The position numbers and the translations under genes were made by a program. The notes under the pieces are model-generated. The model was given only the letters and a program-made list of their open reading frames with translations. It had not been told where the DNA came from and did not search any database. This document shows, in pieces, positions 16,995-26,315 of a stretch of DNA of 64,000 nucleotides. Within the stretch, counting starts at the first letter, position 1. Each line of letters opens with the position of its first letter. Source of the DNA: Hyphomonadaceae bacterium UBA5336 (GTDB taxonomy: Bacteria; Pseudomonadota; Alphaproteobacteria; Caulobacterales; Hyphomonadaceae); assembly GCA_002408125.1 (NCBI GenBank), contig DHQO01000021.1, positions 30,561 through 94,560 on the forward strand, given 5' to 3'.

Positions 16995-18952
16995 AGATCA
17001 AGAGACTCGCCCTGGCGGCAGCCTTCTGTGCGAGCACTGCGCCGGTGGTCTATGCCGAGATGCAGAGCCCGACCTCGGCGCGCCACATCCTCAATCTCAA
17101 TGATGTCGAGATTTCCGCGCTGATCGAAGACGTGTCCATGGTGACAGGCTACACCTTCATCGTGCACCCGGACGCGCGCTCCAAGCGCGTCACGGTGATG
17201 AGCCAGACGCCGATGTCCTCCAGTGAGGTGTTCGACGTGTTCCTCTCGACCCTGCGCGTGCACGGCTTTGCCGCCGTGCCGGCCGGGCGCGATACCTATC
17301 GCATCGTGCCGGAGCAGTCGGCCGTGGGCGAGGCCGGCGTGAACGGGTCCGGCCCGAATGCCTTTGTGACCGAAGTGGTGCGCCTTGAGCACTTCAACGC
17401 GCTGGAAGCAGCGCAGATGGTCAAGCCGATCGTGGATTCCCAGGGCCAGGTGGTGGCCAATGCGCGCTCCAATACGCTGGTCGTAGTCGACTATGCCTCG
17501 AACATGAACCGCGTGCGCGGCATCATCAGCGAGTTGGACCGGGACCGGTCGGTGGTGGAAACCATCGCGCTGCAGAACGTGCCGGCCTCGGAGATGGAAG
17601 GCATCCTGAACGACCTGCAGGGCCGGCGCGCCGATGAGGGCTATGCCAGCGTCTTCAATGCGGTCGCCTCCGAGACCAGCAACTCGATTATCCTGCGCGG
17701 GGATTCCGAGACCGTCGGGCGGGCCGCACAAGTCGCGCGCGAACTCGATTCCACCGATCCGGTGCGGGACAATCTGCGCATCGTGAAGCTCAACAATGCC
17801 GATGCTTCCGAGATCGTGCCAATCCTCGACAAGATTGGCGCCACCATGGCCGCCCAGCGCGCACCGGGCGAAGGCAATGTCGTGCTGCCGACCGTGGATT
17901 ATCACGCCCCGACAAACTCGCTCGTCATCAGCGCCAATTATGAGACCCTGCTGGCCATGGAACGCGTGATCGAGGCGCTTGATCAGCGCCGCGCCCAGGT
18001 CCTGGTCGAGGCGATCATCGTGGAGATGTCCGACAATACCGCGCGCGAACTGGGCGTGCAGTTCGTGCTCTCGGGTACCGGCAATTCCACGACGCCTTTC
18101 GTCTCCAACAGTTTCACCCGCGCGGCGCCGAACATCCTGGCGCTGGCCGGCGCACTGGCGGGCGGGGACCTGTTCGGCGGCGGTGGAGACGATGATTCCT
18201 CGGGCGGCAACAGCGCCTTCCAGCAGGCCGCCGTCAACTCGCTGCTGAGCATGAACGGCACCACGTTCGGCGCGGCCGGCCGCGATGGTGACACGCTGTT
18301 CGGTGTGATCATCAATGCGCTGGAAAACGACACCGAGAGCCGCATCCTGTCGACGCCCTTCGGCATGGCGCTCGACAATGCCACCACCTCGCTGGTGGTC
18401 GGCCAGGATGTGCCGCTGACAACCGGTGTGTCGCTGAGCGCGAACTATGAAAACCCGTTCCGGGAGGTCAAGCGCGAGGAGATCGGTGTTAAACTCGATG
18501 TCACGCCGAAAATCTCCGATGATGGCAGCGTGCGGCTGGAGATCTACCAGGAGGTGTCCAGCATCGATCCGCAGCTCAGCGCAGCGGCCACGGACCTGAT
18601 CCTGTCCAAGCGCACCTTCAATACCAGCGTGCTGGCCGATGATGGCGAGATTATCGTGCTCGGTGGCCTGGTTCAGGAGCGGGAGCAGAATATCCAGTCC
18701 AGGACGCCGCTGCTGGGCGATATTCCGGGGCTCGGGCGCCTGTTCCGCTCCGAAGGCCGCAGTCTGGAGCGCACCAATCTTGTGGTCTTCATCAAGCCGA
18801 CCATTGTGCGCGATACCGCAGATGCCGCGGCCGCCACGTCCGTGAAATATCGCTACATTCAGGCCGAGGAAATCTTCAACGGCACCGAGGGCCAGTCCTC
18901 GCTGGATGCCTTCATCGAGGATGTGCTGGGCAGCCAGCCGCCCGGGTCCTGA
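16991..18952 (+). CDS. gspD: Type II secretion secretin GspD
   Basis: Outer-membrane secretin channel, 653 aa. The signal peptide ends near VVYA at residue 23. Periplasmic N0 and three N1-type domains follow, the latter marked by repeated ADASEIV/ASEMEGIL-like blocks. The C-terminal secretin domain has the conserved GQDVPLTTG and the VGVKLDVTPKI-type core near base 18400-18520, ending in GGLVQEREQ and PLLGDIPGLGRLFRS. A Gly/Asp-rich insert lies near base 18165-18220. The ATG overlaps the gspC stop. Confidence 0.95.
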   Translation: MKIKRLALAAAFCASTAPVVYAEMQSPTSARHILNLNDVEISALIEDVSMVTGYTFIVHPDARSKRVTVMSQTPMSSSEVFDVFLSTLRVHGFAAVPAGRDTYRIVPEQSAVGEAGVNGSGPNAFVTEVVRLEHFNALEAAQMVKPIVDSQGQVVANARSNTLVVVDYASNMNRVRGIISELDRDRSVVETIALQNVPASEMEGILNDLQGRRADEGYASVFNAVASETSNSIILRGDSETVGRAAQVARELDSTDPVRDNLRIVKLNNADASEIVPILDKIGATMAAQRAPGEGNVVLPTVDYHAPTNSLVISANYETLLAMERVIEALDQRRAQVLVEAIIVEMSDNTARELGVQFVLSGTGNSTTPFVSNSFTRAAPNILALAGALAGGDLFGGGGDDDSSGGNSAFQQAAVNSLLSMNGTTFGAAGRDGDTLFGVIINALENDTESRILSTPFGMALDNATTSLVVGQDVPLTTGVSLSANYENPFREVKREEIGVKLDVTPKISDDGSVRLEIYQEVSSIDPQLSAAATDLILSKRTFNTSVLADDGEIIVLGGLVQEREQNIQSRTPLLGDIPGLGRLFRSEGRSLERTNLVVFIKPTIVRDTADAAAATSVKYRYIQAEEIFNGTEGQSSLDAFIEDVLGSQPPGS

Positions 18953-18986
18953 CGCCAGACTTCAGGCAGTGTAGATTAAACACGTC

Positions 18987-20480
18987 ATGTCCGATCATCA
19001 GACCCCTCAGGTCACCTATGCCTTCGCCAAGGACAAGGGTGTCGTCATCCTGCCCGGCGAGGCCGGCGCGCGGGTGGGCGTGCGCGCAGGCGCTGATCCG
19101 CTGAGCCTGCTGGAAGTGCGCCGCGTGCTAGGCACGCCGATACAGCTCGCCCCGCTGACCGCCAGCGAATTCGAACGCCAGCTGTCGGACATCTACGGTG
19201 CGCGGGAGCTGGATGGTGGGGAGGCCGAGGCCGCTCTCGATGCCGACCTGGAAAGCCTGGTCGATAGCATCCCGCAGACTGCCGACCTGCTGGACGGCAA
19301 TGACGATGCCCCGGTCATCCGCCTGATCAACGGCCTGATCTACGAAGCGGTGAAGCGCCGCGCCTCGGACATCCATATCGACCCGTTCGAGGACAAGCTC
19401 TCGATCCGCTACCGCATTGATGGCGCGCTGACCGAAGTCTTGACCCCGTCGCGCAAGCTGGCTGGCCCGCTGGTCTCGCGCATCAAGGTCATGGCCCGGC
19501 TGGATATCGCCGAAAAGCGCATGCCGCAGGATGGCCGTATCTCCCTGACCCTTGGCGGGCGCGGTGTGGATGTGCGTGTCGCGACCTTGCCGACCCGATA
19601 CGGAGAACGCGTCGCCCTGCGCCTGCTCGACACGCGCAATGCCCTGATCAGCCTGGAAGAACTGGGCATGGATGGTGATACAGAGCGGCGCTACAACGAA
19701 GTGCTTTCCCAGCCCAATGGTGTGATCCTCGTCACCGGCCCGGTCGGCTCGGGCAAGACCACCACGCTCTATGCCTCGCTCTCACGCCTCAATTCCGGCT
19801 CGGTCAATATCATGACCCTGGAAGACCCGGTGGAATATGGCCTCGATGGCGTCAGCCAGACCCAGATGGACCACAAGGTGGGCCTCACCTTCGCCGCCAC
19901 GCTGCGCTCCATCCTGCGCAATGATCCCAACATTGTCATGGTCGGCGAGATCCGCGATGGCGAGACCGCCGATGTGGCGCTGGAATTCGCGCTGACGGGG
20001 CGCCTTGCCCTCTCGACCATTCACACCAATTCCTCGGCCGGCGCGATCACGCGCCTGCGAGACATGGGCATCGAGAATTTCCTCCTCGCCTCGACCCTGC
20101 GCGCGGTGCTGGCCCAACGCCTGGTGCGCAAGCTCTGCAAGACCTGCAAGCAGGTGCGCCCGGCCGATGCGGGCGAAGTGGCGCTGCTCGGCCTGCCGGA
20201 AGGCACTGAGATTGAGGTCGGCCATCCGGTCGGCTGCATGGCCTGCGGCAATACCGGTTTTGAGGGCCGGCTCGGTGTCTATGAGCTGCTCGTCATGGAT
20301 GGTCGCATCAAGCAGATGATCCATGCCGGAGCGAGCGAGGAAGAGATCGAGGCGCATGCCTTTGCCGAGCATGACATGCTGTTCGAGAACGGTCGCCGGC
20401 TGGTGCTTGCCGGCCTGACCAGCGTGGAGGAAGTGCTGCGCGTCTGCCGTCTGGAGGCCCGCAAGAATGGCGGCGTTTGA
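18987..20480 (+). CDS. gspE: Type II secretion ATPase GspE
   Basis: Cytoplasmic hexameric ATPase of 497 aa that powers pseudopilus assembly. An N-terminal GspL-binding domain precedes the catalytic core, where the Walker A motif GPVGSGKTTTLY lies near residue 251 and Walker B is in NIVMVGEIRDGETA. The His box is LSTIHTN. A four-cysteine zinc motif (CKTCK with CMACG) lies near residues 385-415, as in canonical GspE. It starts 34 bases after gspD and its 3' end overlaps gspF by 14 bases. Confidence 0.96.
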   Translation: MSDHQTPQVTYAFAKDKGVVILPGEAGARVGVRAGADPLSLLEVRRVLGTPIQLAPLTASEFERQLSDIYGARELDGGEAEAALDADLESLVDSIPQTADLLDGNDDAPVIRLINGLIYEAVKRRASDIHIDPFEDKLSIRYRIDGALTEVLTPSRKLAGPLVSRIKVMARLDIAEKRMPQDGRISLTLGGRGVDVRVATLPTRYGERVALRLLDTRNALISLEELGMDGDTERRYNEVLSQPNGVILVTGPVGSGKTTTLYASLSRLNSGSVNIMTLEDPVEYGLDGVSQTQMDHKVGLTFAATLRSILRNDPNIVMVGEIRDGETADVALEFALTGRLALSTIHTNSSAGAITRLRDMGIENFLLASTLRAVLAQRLVRKLCKTCKQVRPADAGEVALLGLPEGTEIEVGHPVGCMACGNTGFEGRLGVYELLVMDGRIKQMIHAGASEEEIEAHAFAEHDMLFENGRRLVLAGLTSVEEVLRVCRLEARKNGGV

Positions 20481-21681
20481 GTACACGGCCCTGTCGGCGG
20501 ACGGCAAGCAGACTCGCGGTGTGATCGCCGCCGACAATCCGCGGGCTGCGCGCAAGGAACTGCGCATGCGCCAGCTCACCCCGCTGGACGTCAAGGCAAC
20601 GCGCGGGGAAGAGAGCGGCGCGACGGCGCGCCTGCGCGGCGGGCTTTCTGCCAAGGCGCGCGCGCTGATGACGCGCCAGCTCGCGGTAATGCTGCAATCG
20701 GGCATGACGGTGGAAGAGGCGCTGCGGGCGGCGGCCGGCGATGGTGGTTCGGCGACCCAGCGCCGGCTTTTGCTGGCGGCGCGCTCGCGCGTGATGGAGG
20801 GCACGCGCCTGGCCGATGCGCTGGGTGAATCCCCTCGCGCCTTCCCGCAGCTTTACCGCGCCGTGGTCGCTGCCGGCGAAGCCTCCGGCCAGCTCGGCAA
20901 GGTGATGGAACAGCTCGCGGAGTATCTCGAAAGCAGCTACCGGCTGCGCCGCCAGGTCCAGTCCGCGCTGATCTATCCCGCTGTGCTGGGCGTGCTGGCG
21001 ATGACCATGATGGCCGCGCTGATGATCTTCATCGTGCCGCGCCTTGTGGAACAGTTCGACCTGATGGGCGGGGAGGAACTGCCGTTGCTGACGCAGATCG
21101 TGATCGCCATTTCAGGCTTTGTTCGCGACTGGGGCCTTGTGGTGGTCGGCGTGCTGGTTATCGGAGGCTTCGCTATTTCGCGCCTGTTGCGGACAAAGGC
21201 GATCCGCCTCGCCGTGGACCGCGCCATGCTGGGCCTGCCGATCATTGGGGGGATGCAGCGGATTGTCCTGTCGGCCCGGTTCGCGCGGATTTATTCCACC
21301 CTGTCGGTCAGCGGCGCGCCAGTGCTCGATGCCCTGAAAGGCGCGCAGGCGGCGATGACGAACACCGTGTTCGCCAATGCCGCCGCGAAGGTGTCAGAGA
21401 GCGTGCGCGAGGGCGGCTCCTTTGCCGCCGCGATGAAGCGCACCGGTGTCTTCCCGCCGATCATGGTGCACATGGCCGCCAGCGGCGAGGCCGGGCGAAA
21501 CCTGCCGGGCATGATGAACCGCGCGGCTGACTTCCTCGAAAACGAATTCGAGACCGATGCGCAGGTCGCCCTCGGCCTGCTGGAACCCTTGATCATTGTT
21601 GTGCTGGGCGGACTGGTCGGCCTGATCGTCCTTTCGATCATGATGCCGATCATGCAATTGAACAGCCTGGCCCTCGGCTAG
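20467..21681 (+). CDS. gspF: Type II secretion inner-membrane platform protein GspF
   Basis: 404 aa polytopic platform protein with two T2SSF cytoplasmic domains and three membrane segments at about residues 170-195, 215-240 and 375-400. It has the family motifs MTRQLAVMLQSGMTVEEALR and VVAAGEASGQLGKVMEQLA. It is thought to anchor GspE and extract pseudopilins. Its start lies inside the gspE 3' end. gspG follows 15 bases after its stop. Confidence 0.95.
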   Translation: MAAFEYTALSADGKQTRGVIAADNPRAARKELRMRQLTPLDVKATRGEESGATARLRGGLSAKARALMTRQLAVMLQSGMTVEEALRAAAGDGGSATQRRLLLAARSRVMEGTRLADALGESPRAFPQLYRAVVAAGEASGQLGKVMEQLAEYLESSYRLRRQVQSALIYPAVLGVLAMTMMAALMIFIVPRLVEQFDLMGGEELPLLTQIVIAISGFVRDWGLVVVGVLVIGGFAISRLLRTKAIRLAVDRAMLGLPIIGGMQRIVLSARFARIYSTLSVSGAPVLDALKGAQAAMTNTVFANAAAKVSESVREGGSFAAAMKRTGVFPPIMVHMAASGEAGRNLPGMMNRAADFLENEFETDAQVALGLLEPLIIVVLGGLVGLIVLSIMMPIMQLNSLALG

Positions 21682-21696
21682 AACAGGAGAGCGAAG

Positions 21697-22185
21697 ATGA
21701 CAGATGAGCCCCGCACCGAAGCCGACACCCGGCCCGCCGCGCCGCGCGATGGCGGCTTCTCGCTGACCGAACTGATGATCGTTGTGTTCATCATGGGCCT
21801 CCTGGCGACGATGATCATCGTTTCCACCAGCGGGATTTTCGGCCAGTCGCGCGATGCCAAGGCCCGCTCGGACATCCAGCGGCTGGATGGCGCGCTGCAG
21901 CTGTTCAATCTCGATATTGGCCGTTATCCCAATGACGGCGAGGGCCTGCGCGCGCTGGTGCAGGTCCCGTCCGGTGTCTCCGAGACGCGCTACCGGGCCG
22001 GCGGCTATGTCACCAGCCTGGAGCTCGATCCCTGGGGCAATCCCTATCAGTACGACCCCACCGGGCGCCGCTCCGGCAAGGCCTATGACCTTTTCTCCTT
22101 CGGCGCCGATGGTGAAGAGGGCGGGGAGGGCGAGGATGCCGATATCGGCAACTGGCAGACCGAAGAGGAGCTGAGCGGATATTGA
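21697..22185 (+). CDS. gspG: Major pseudopilin GspG
   Basis: 162 aa. The prepilin leader is cleaved at Gly20/Phe21 (DGG-FSLTELMIVV), with Glu at mature position 5. The hydrophobic stalk follows, then the conserved LDPWGNPYQY region and the Ca2+-binding C-terminal loop FGADGEEGGEGEDADIGNW. Leader removal would depend on the upstream prepilin peptidase. The ribosome site AGGAGAG lies 6-7 bases before ATG. The leader, at 20 residues, is longer than usual. Confidence 0.95.
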   Translation: MTDEPRTEADTRPAAPRDGGFSLTELMIVVFIMGLLATMIIVSTSGIFGQSRDAKARSDIQRLDGALQLFNLDIGRYPNDGEGLRALVQVPSGVSETRYRAGGYVTSLELDPWGNPYQYDPTGRRSGKAYDLFSFGADGEEGGEGEDADIGNWQTEEELSGY

Positions 22186-22712
22186 GCGTCCACGCCGCCT
22201 GCCTTCCACGCGCGCCGGGGAGCCGCAATGCCGGCTTCTCGATGGTGGAGCTGATGGTGGTGGTGTTCCTCATCTCGCTGGCCGCGACCTTCATCCTGCT
22301 CACAGCCCCGCCCGGCAAGCTGCCCGAACGGGCCGAGGCCGAGCGGCTCGCCGGCATGCTGGAGCAGATATCCGCGCGCGCGGTTGTTTCTGGCCAGAGC
22401 CTAGGGCTGGTGCTGGAAGAGGGCGGCTATGTCGCCGCGCTGCGCACGCCCGATGGCTGGAAGCCAGAGTCCGGCACGCGCCGCAAACTCCCGCGCGATG
22501 TCGAACTGCATGATCCGCGCGAGGAGGACATCCTCTTCGCATCGAGGGTGAAGGAAGACACCGCACCCGCCCCGATCTTCGCCTTCGATGCTCAGGGCAG
22601 CGCGCTCCCCGGAGAGCTGGCGCTGGAAGGCGACGGGGAAACCTATCTTGTGCGTGTCAGCGCCAGCGGCGAGATCGCTGTGCGCGAGGAGGGCGGCCAT
22701 GCGCGGCGATGA
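22182..22712 (+). CDS. gspH: Minor pseudopilin GspH
   Basis: 176 aa. The cleavage site is Gly18/Phe19 (NAG-FSMVELMVVV) with Glu at position +5, then a hydrophobic helix and a GspH-type beta domain. The only start upstream of the leader is TTG 22182, which overlaps the gspG stop as TTGA, so translation is likely coupled. It belongs to the pseudopilus tip set with GspI, J and K. Confidence 0.88.
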   Translation: MSVHAACLPRAPGSRNAGFSMVELMVVVFLISLAATFILLTAPPGKLPERAEAERLAGMLEQISARAVVSGQSLGLVLEEGGYVAALRTPDGWKPESGTRRKLPRDVELHDPREEDILFASRVKEDTAPAPIFAFDAQGSALPGELALEGDGETYLVRVSASGEIAVREEGGHARR

Positions 22713-23070
22713 TGGCTTCACCCTGGTCGAGGTGCTCGCCGCGCTCGCGGTGTTCTCGCTGGCGGCGATCGGCCTGATCCAGGTCACCGGCCAGAGCGTG
22801 CGGACCGCCGATGCGCTGGAGGCCCGCTTTGCTGCGCGCGTTGTGGCGTCAAATGTGCTCACTGAGGCGCTGGTCGATCCCGAACCGCTGCGCGACGGCT
22901 CGGTCGCCGGCGCCGAGACCGAACTCTCCCGAAACTTCGCCTGGACCCGCGCCGTGGTGACGGCGCCCATCGGTGAGGCAGACACGGTTCTGGTGACGGT
23001 GCGCGTGAGCGATGCGCGCTCTGGCCAGGAACTGGCCGAGGCCAGAGCCATGAGGCAGCGCACGCAATGA
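22699..23070 (+). CDS. gspI: Minor pseudopilin GspI
   Basis: 123 aa. A short leader MRGDDG is cleaved before Phe7 (FTLVEVLAALAVFSLAAIGL), with Glu at +5. A conserved NVLTEAL segment lies after the stalk. The frame is open further upstream, but the ATG immediately before the leader is the only sensible start; it overlaps gspH by 14 bases. It nucleates the pseudopilus tip complex with GspJ and GspK. Confidence 0.9.
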   Translation: MRGDDGFTLVEVLAALAVFSLAAIGLIQVTGQSVRTADALEARFAARVVASNVLTEALVDPEPLRDGSVAGAETELSRNFAWTRAVVTAPIGEADTVLVTVRVSDARSGQELAEARAMRQRTQ

Positions 23071-23690
23071 GGGCAGGGGCCGCATCCGATGGCGGGTTCT
23101 CGCTGGTCGAGACGCTGGTGGCGCTGTTCGTGGTCGCGCTGCTCGCGACCAGTGGCGGCGCGCTGCTGATCAGCTCGATCCAGGCAGGCGATGCGGTGAA
23201 GCGCTCCGCCGATGAGGTCCGCGACCTCGATGTGATGCATGCCCTGCTGCGCGATGATTTGAGCGCGATCACCCGGCGCGGCAGCCTCTCGCCGCGTGGC
23301 ATCGGTACGGCCCAGGGGCTGGCCGGCAGCGACCGTTATGAAATCGCGCTGAGTTTCGTGCGCAATGGCTGGCCGCGTCTGGAGCCGGAGCAAGAGCTGC
23401 GTAGCGATCTCCAGCGCGTGGAATACCTTCTTGAGGACGGCCGTTTCATCCGCCGCGCCTATGCCGCGCCCGACCCATCGGCTGAGACCCCGGTCTTCGA
23501 GCGCGTTCTGGCCAGCAATGTGCGCGCCCTGCGCCTGCGGTGGTATCTCGCCGGCACCTGGTATGACGAGTGGGAAACCGGGCCTGCCGACCCGGCCAGC
23601 GAACTGCCTTCCATGGTCGAAATTGTGCTGGAGTTCGAGAGCGGTGACAGCCTCACCCAGCGCATGCTGGTCGGCGGAGTGGTGTCATGA
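23067..23690 (+). CDS. gspJ: Minor pseudopilin GspJ
   Basis: 207 aa. Leader cleavage at Gly10/Phe11 (SDGG-FSLVETLVALFVVALLA), Glu at +5. The soluble domain shows GspJ features such as YEIALSFVRNGWPRLE and QRVEYLLEDGRFIRRAY. The start codon overlaps the gspI stop as ATGA. It is part of the tip complex. Confidence 0.92.
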   Translation: MRAGAASDGGFSLVETLVALFVVALLATSGGALLISSIQAGDAVKRSADEVRDLDVMHALLRDDLSAITRRGSLSPRGIGTAQGLAGSDRYEIALSFVRNGWPRLEPEQELRSDLQRVEYLLEDGRFIRRAYAAPDPSAETPVFERVLASNVRALRLRWYLAGTWYDEWETGPADPASELPSMVEIVLEFESGDSLTQRMLVGGVVS

Positions 23691-24679
23691 CCGGTAGGGC
23701 ACACCAGATGCCGCGCGATAGCGGGGCTGCACTCCTGTCAGTGCTGATGTTGGTGGCGGCCATGTCGGTCGCGGCCCTCGTCGCCGTTGAGGCCATCGCG
23801 CGGGCGACAGAGCTGGCGCGCGTCACACGTGATAGGGGCGAGGCACACTGGATCGCTGTATCGGGCGAAACGGTCGCTGTCGCCGTGGTCGAGGACATCC
23901 TCGCCAAGACTGAAGGCCATTTGACCGAGGCAACGCCCGGCTTGGGCGCGCCCTACAGCTTCCCGGTCGACCGGGGCACGGTCACCCTCCGGGTCCATGA
24001 CGCCTCAAACTGCTTCAATATCAACGCCCTGGCCGAGCCGGGCGAGCGCGGCTGGAATGTCGTGGAGGGCGAACTGACTGCCTATAAGCGCCTGTTGATG
24101 TCGCTCGGGCTCGGCAATTACGAGGCCGACCTGTTCGGTGACAGCCTGGCCGACTGGATCGACAGCGACAGCGTCTCGCGCGGCAATGGCGCCGAGGACG
24201 CCTATTATGCCGACCTCGCCGTGCCTTACCGCACCGCCGGCACGCCGCTGGAAAATATCCGCGAGCTGCGCGCCATCGGGCCCTACACGCCGGAAATGAT
24301 CACGCTGCTGGAACCGCTGGTCTGCGTGCGGCCGAATTTCGAGCAGTCCACACTCAACATCAACACGCTGACAGAGCGTCAGGCGCCGCTGCTCACCGCG
24401 CTCCTGTCGCCCGACCTCTCGCCGGAAAGCGCCTTCGACATGATCGCACGCCGACCCGCCGCCGGGTGGTTCACGGCCGAGGCGTTCCTGCAGGAGCCGG
24501 AACTGACAGCACTGGCCGCCGAACGCCTGCGCATCAGCACGGTTTCGGTTGAGACCACGCATTTCCTCGTCGAAGGGCGCGTCAGCATCTCCGGTCTCGA
24601 AATCCCGTTTGAATATCTTTATGGACCGGGCGAGGACAGCGCGGTGCAGCTCCTTTGGCGCCGTAGAGGTGAGGACTGA
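23687..24679 (+). CDS. gspK: Minor pseudopilin GspK
   Basis: 330 aa, the largest pseudopilin. Leader cleavage is predicted at Gly13/Ala14 (DSG-AALLSVLMLVAAMS). Glu at +5 is replaced by Ser, as expected for GspK, which caps the tip. The large soluble domain includes DASNCFNINAL and DWIDSDSVSRGNGAED, matching the GspK alpha domain and metal-binding region. Starts with ATGA overlap on gspJ and touches gspL. Confidence 0.92.
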   Translation: MTGRAHQMPRDSGAALLSVLMLVAAMSVAALVAVEAIARATELARVTRDRGEAHWIAVSGETVAVAVVEDILAKTEGHLTEATPGLGAPYSFPVDRGTVTLRVHDASNCFNINALAEPGERGWNVVEGELTAYKRLLMSLGLGNYEADLFGDSLADWIDSDSVSRGNGAEDAYYADLAVPYRTAGTPLENIRELRAIGPYTPEMITLLEPLVCVRPNFEQSTLNINTLTERQAPLLTALLSPDLSPESAFDMIARRPAAGWFTAEAFLQEPELTALAAERLRISTVSVETTHFLVEGRVSISGLEIPFEYLYGPGEDSAVQLLWRRRGED

Positions 24680-25839
24680 TGGCGCGGCGCATCTATGCCT
24701 GTTTCGAAGACGGCCCCGACGCGCCGATCTCGGTGGCATTGCCGCGTGGCGGCGGCGACTGGGAAGAGATCGGCGCGCCGGACTTCAAACCCCGCGCCAA
24801 TGACGAGATTGTGGTCTTCGTGCCGGGCACCGAGGTGACCGAGCACCGGGCGACCATCCCCGCCCGCAACGAACGCGAAGCGCGCCGCGCCGCGCTCTTT
24901 GCCATCGAGGACGAGCTGGCGAGCCCGGTGGAAAGCCTGCACATCGCCCTGTCGGGCAAGGGTGAGGATGGCCAGCGCACCGTGCTTGCGTGCAGCGCCG
25001 ATCTGATGACCGCCTGGAGCGACCGGCTGAAACGCGAAGGCTGGCCGGTGGCCTGTCTCACGCCTGACTATATGGCGCTGCCGGAGGCGGCGAGTGCGGC
25101 CGATACCGGCGCGCGTCTGATCTTCAATCTCGGCACGCGGCGGCTCGCGCTCGATGGCGGCGCACCGGCCGATCTTGTCAGCGCAGTAGCCGGGCTTGCT
25201 GAGGGCGAAATGATGCTTCATGGCGCCGATCTCGCGCGCCGCCTGGGCCATCCGGCCGAGCCGCTTCCCACCGGAACAGCCGCAGCGCTCGCGACGCTGG
25301 CCGGCGGGCGACAGGAGTTGCTCGACCTGCGCCAGGGTCCGTTTGCCCAGCGCCAGGGAGTGGCCCTGCCGCAATTTTCGCTCTGGCAGCGCGCGGCGGG
25401 TCTTGCCGCCGCTGCAGGTGTCGTGGCCATCGCCAATATCGTGCTGGAGACCCGTGCGCTGAATGCCAGCGCCGACAGTCACCGCGCCGAGGCGCAGGCG
25501 CTCTATGCCCAGTACTTCCCGGCCGAGGGGCGGATCAGCAATCCGGCTACGCGCGTGCAGCAGAAACTGGCGAGCCAGCGGTCCACCTCGCTCAGCTTCC
25601 TCGACACCAGCGCGGTGCTCTACGACGCCATCAGTCAACTCGACGGTGCAAACCTGCGCAGCCTGCGGTTTGATGCTGAGGCCGGCGAGTTCCGCGCCAG
25701 CGTGGACTATGCCCGCTATGGCGACGATCTGCGCCTGGCCGAGATGCTCAACCGCGCGGGCCTTGCCGCCACACTCGGCGATACGCGCAGTGTCGGCTCG
25801 GGCATCAATGGCGAGCTTCGCCTGGAGGCGGGCCAATGA
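24679..25839 (+). CDS. gspL: Type II secretion protein GspL
   Basis: 386 aa. The cytoplasmic N-terminal part has the actin-like GspL fold that docks GspE. One membrane segment lies at about residues 236-256 (AAGLAAAAGVVAIANIVL), and a periplasmic ferredoxin-like domain follows. The first base of its ATG is the last base of the gspK stop. It works with GspM. Confidence 0.88.
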   Translation: MARRIYACFEDGPDAPISVALPRGGGDWEEIGAPDFKPRANDEIVVFVPGTEVTEHRATIPARNEREARRAALFAIEDELASPVESLHIALSGKGEDGQRTVLACSADLMTAWSDRLKREGWPVACLTPDYMALPEAASAADTGARLIFNLGTRRLALDGGAPADLVSAVAGLAEGEMMLHGADLARRLGHPAEPLPTGTAAALATLAGGRQELLDLRQGPFAQRQGVALPQFSLWQRAAGLAAAAGVVAIANIVLETRALNASADSHRAEAQALYAQYFPAEGRISNPATRVQQKLASQRSTSLSFLDTSAVLYDAISQLDGANLRSLRFDAEAGEFRASVDYARYGDDLRLAEMLNRAGLAATLGDTRSVGSGINGELRLEAGQ

Positions 25840-26315
25840 CGGCATGGTTTGCCGAACTTGCTCCGCGCGAGAAACTGCTGCTGATGGTAGCTGGCCTGCT
25901 GACGGTGATCGTCATCGGCTGGCTGGCCGTGGCCCGGCCGATCCTTGCGGCAAATGCCGAGGCCCGCACGCGCCAGAATGCCAGTGCCCGCGCGCTGGAT
26001 GTCGTCGCCACCGGTCTGCCCTTGCTGTCACGCGATGCCGCCGCACCCGGGCAGGGGCCGGCGATGGAGTCCGGCGACATGCGCCGACAGGTCACGGCGG
26101 CCGCCCAGCAGACAGGCCTGTTGCTGACCCAGCTTCGCAGCGAAGAGGATGGCGCGGTCTCTGTGGTGCTGCGCGATGTTGACCCACGTCTTGTCTTCGC
26201 TTTCCTGCAGCTCCTGTCGACCCGCGACGGCATCGCGCCCCGCACGGCCACCTTCAGTCAGTCCGATGGCGACCGGGTGTCTGCCTCCTTCGTACTTGTC
26301 GGGACCGGAACATGA
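25836..26315 (+). CDS. gspM: Type II secretion protein GspM
   Basis: 159 aa bitopic protein: a short cytoplasmic start with LAPREKLLL, a membrane segment at about residues 14-33, then a periplasmic ferredoxin-like domain. The order and ATGA overlaps with gspL and gspN support the call, since GspM is poorly conserved in sequence. It stabilises GspL in the platform. Confidence 0.85.
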   Translation: MTAWFAELAPREKLLLMVAGLLTVIVIGWLAVARPILAANAEARTRQNASARALDVVATGLPLLSRDAAAPGQGPAMESGDMRRQVTAAAQQTGLLLTQLRSEEDGAVSVVLRDVDPRLVFAFLQLLSTRDGIAPRTATFSQSDGDRVSASFVLVGTGT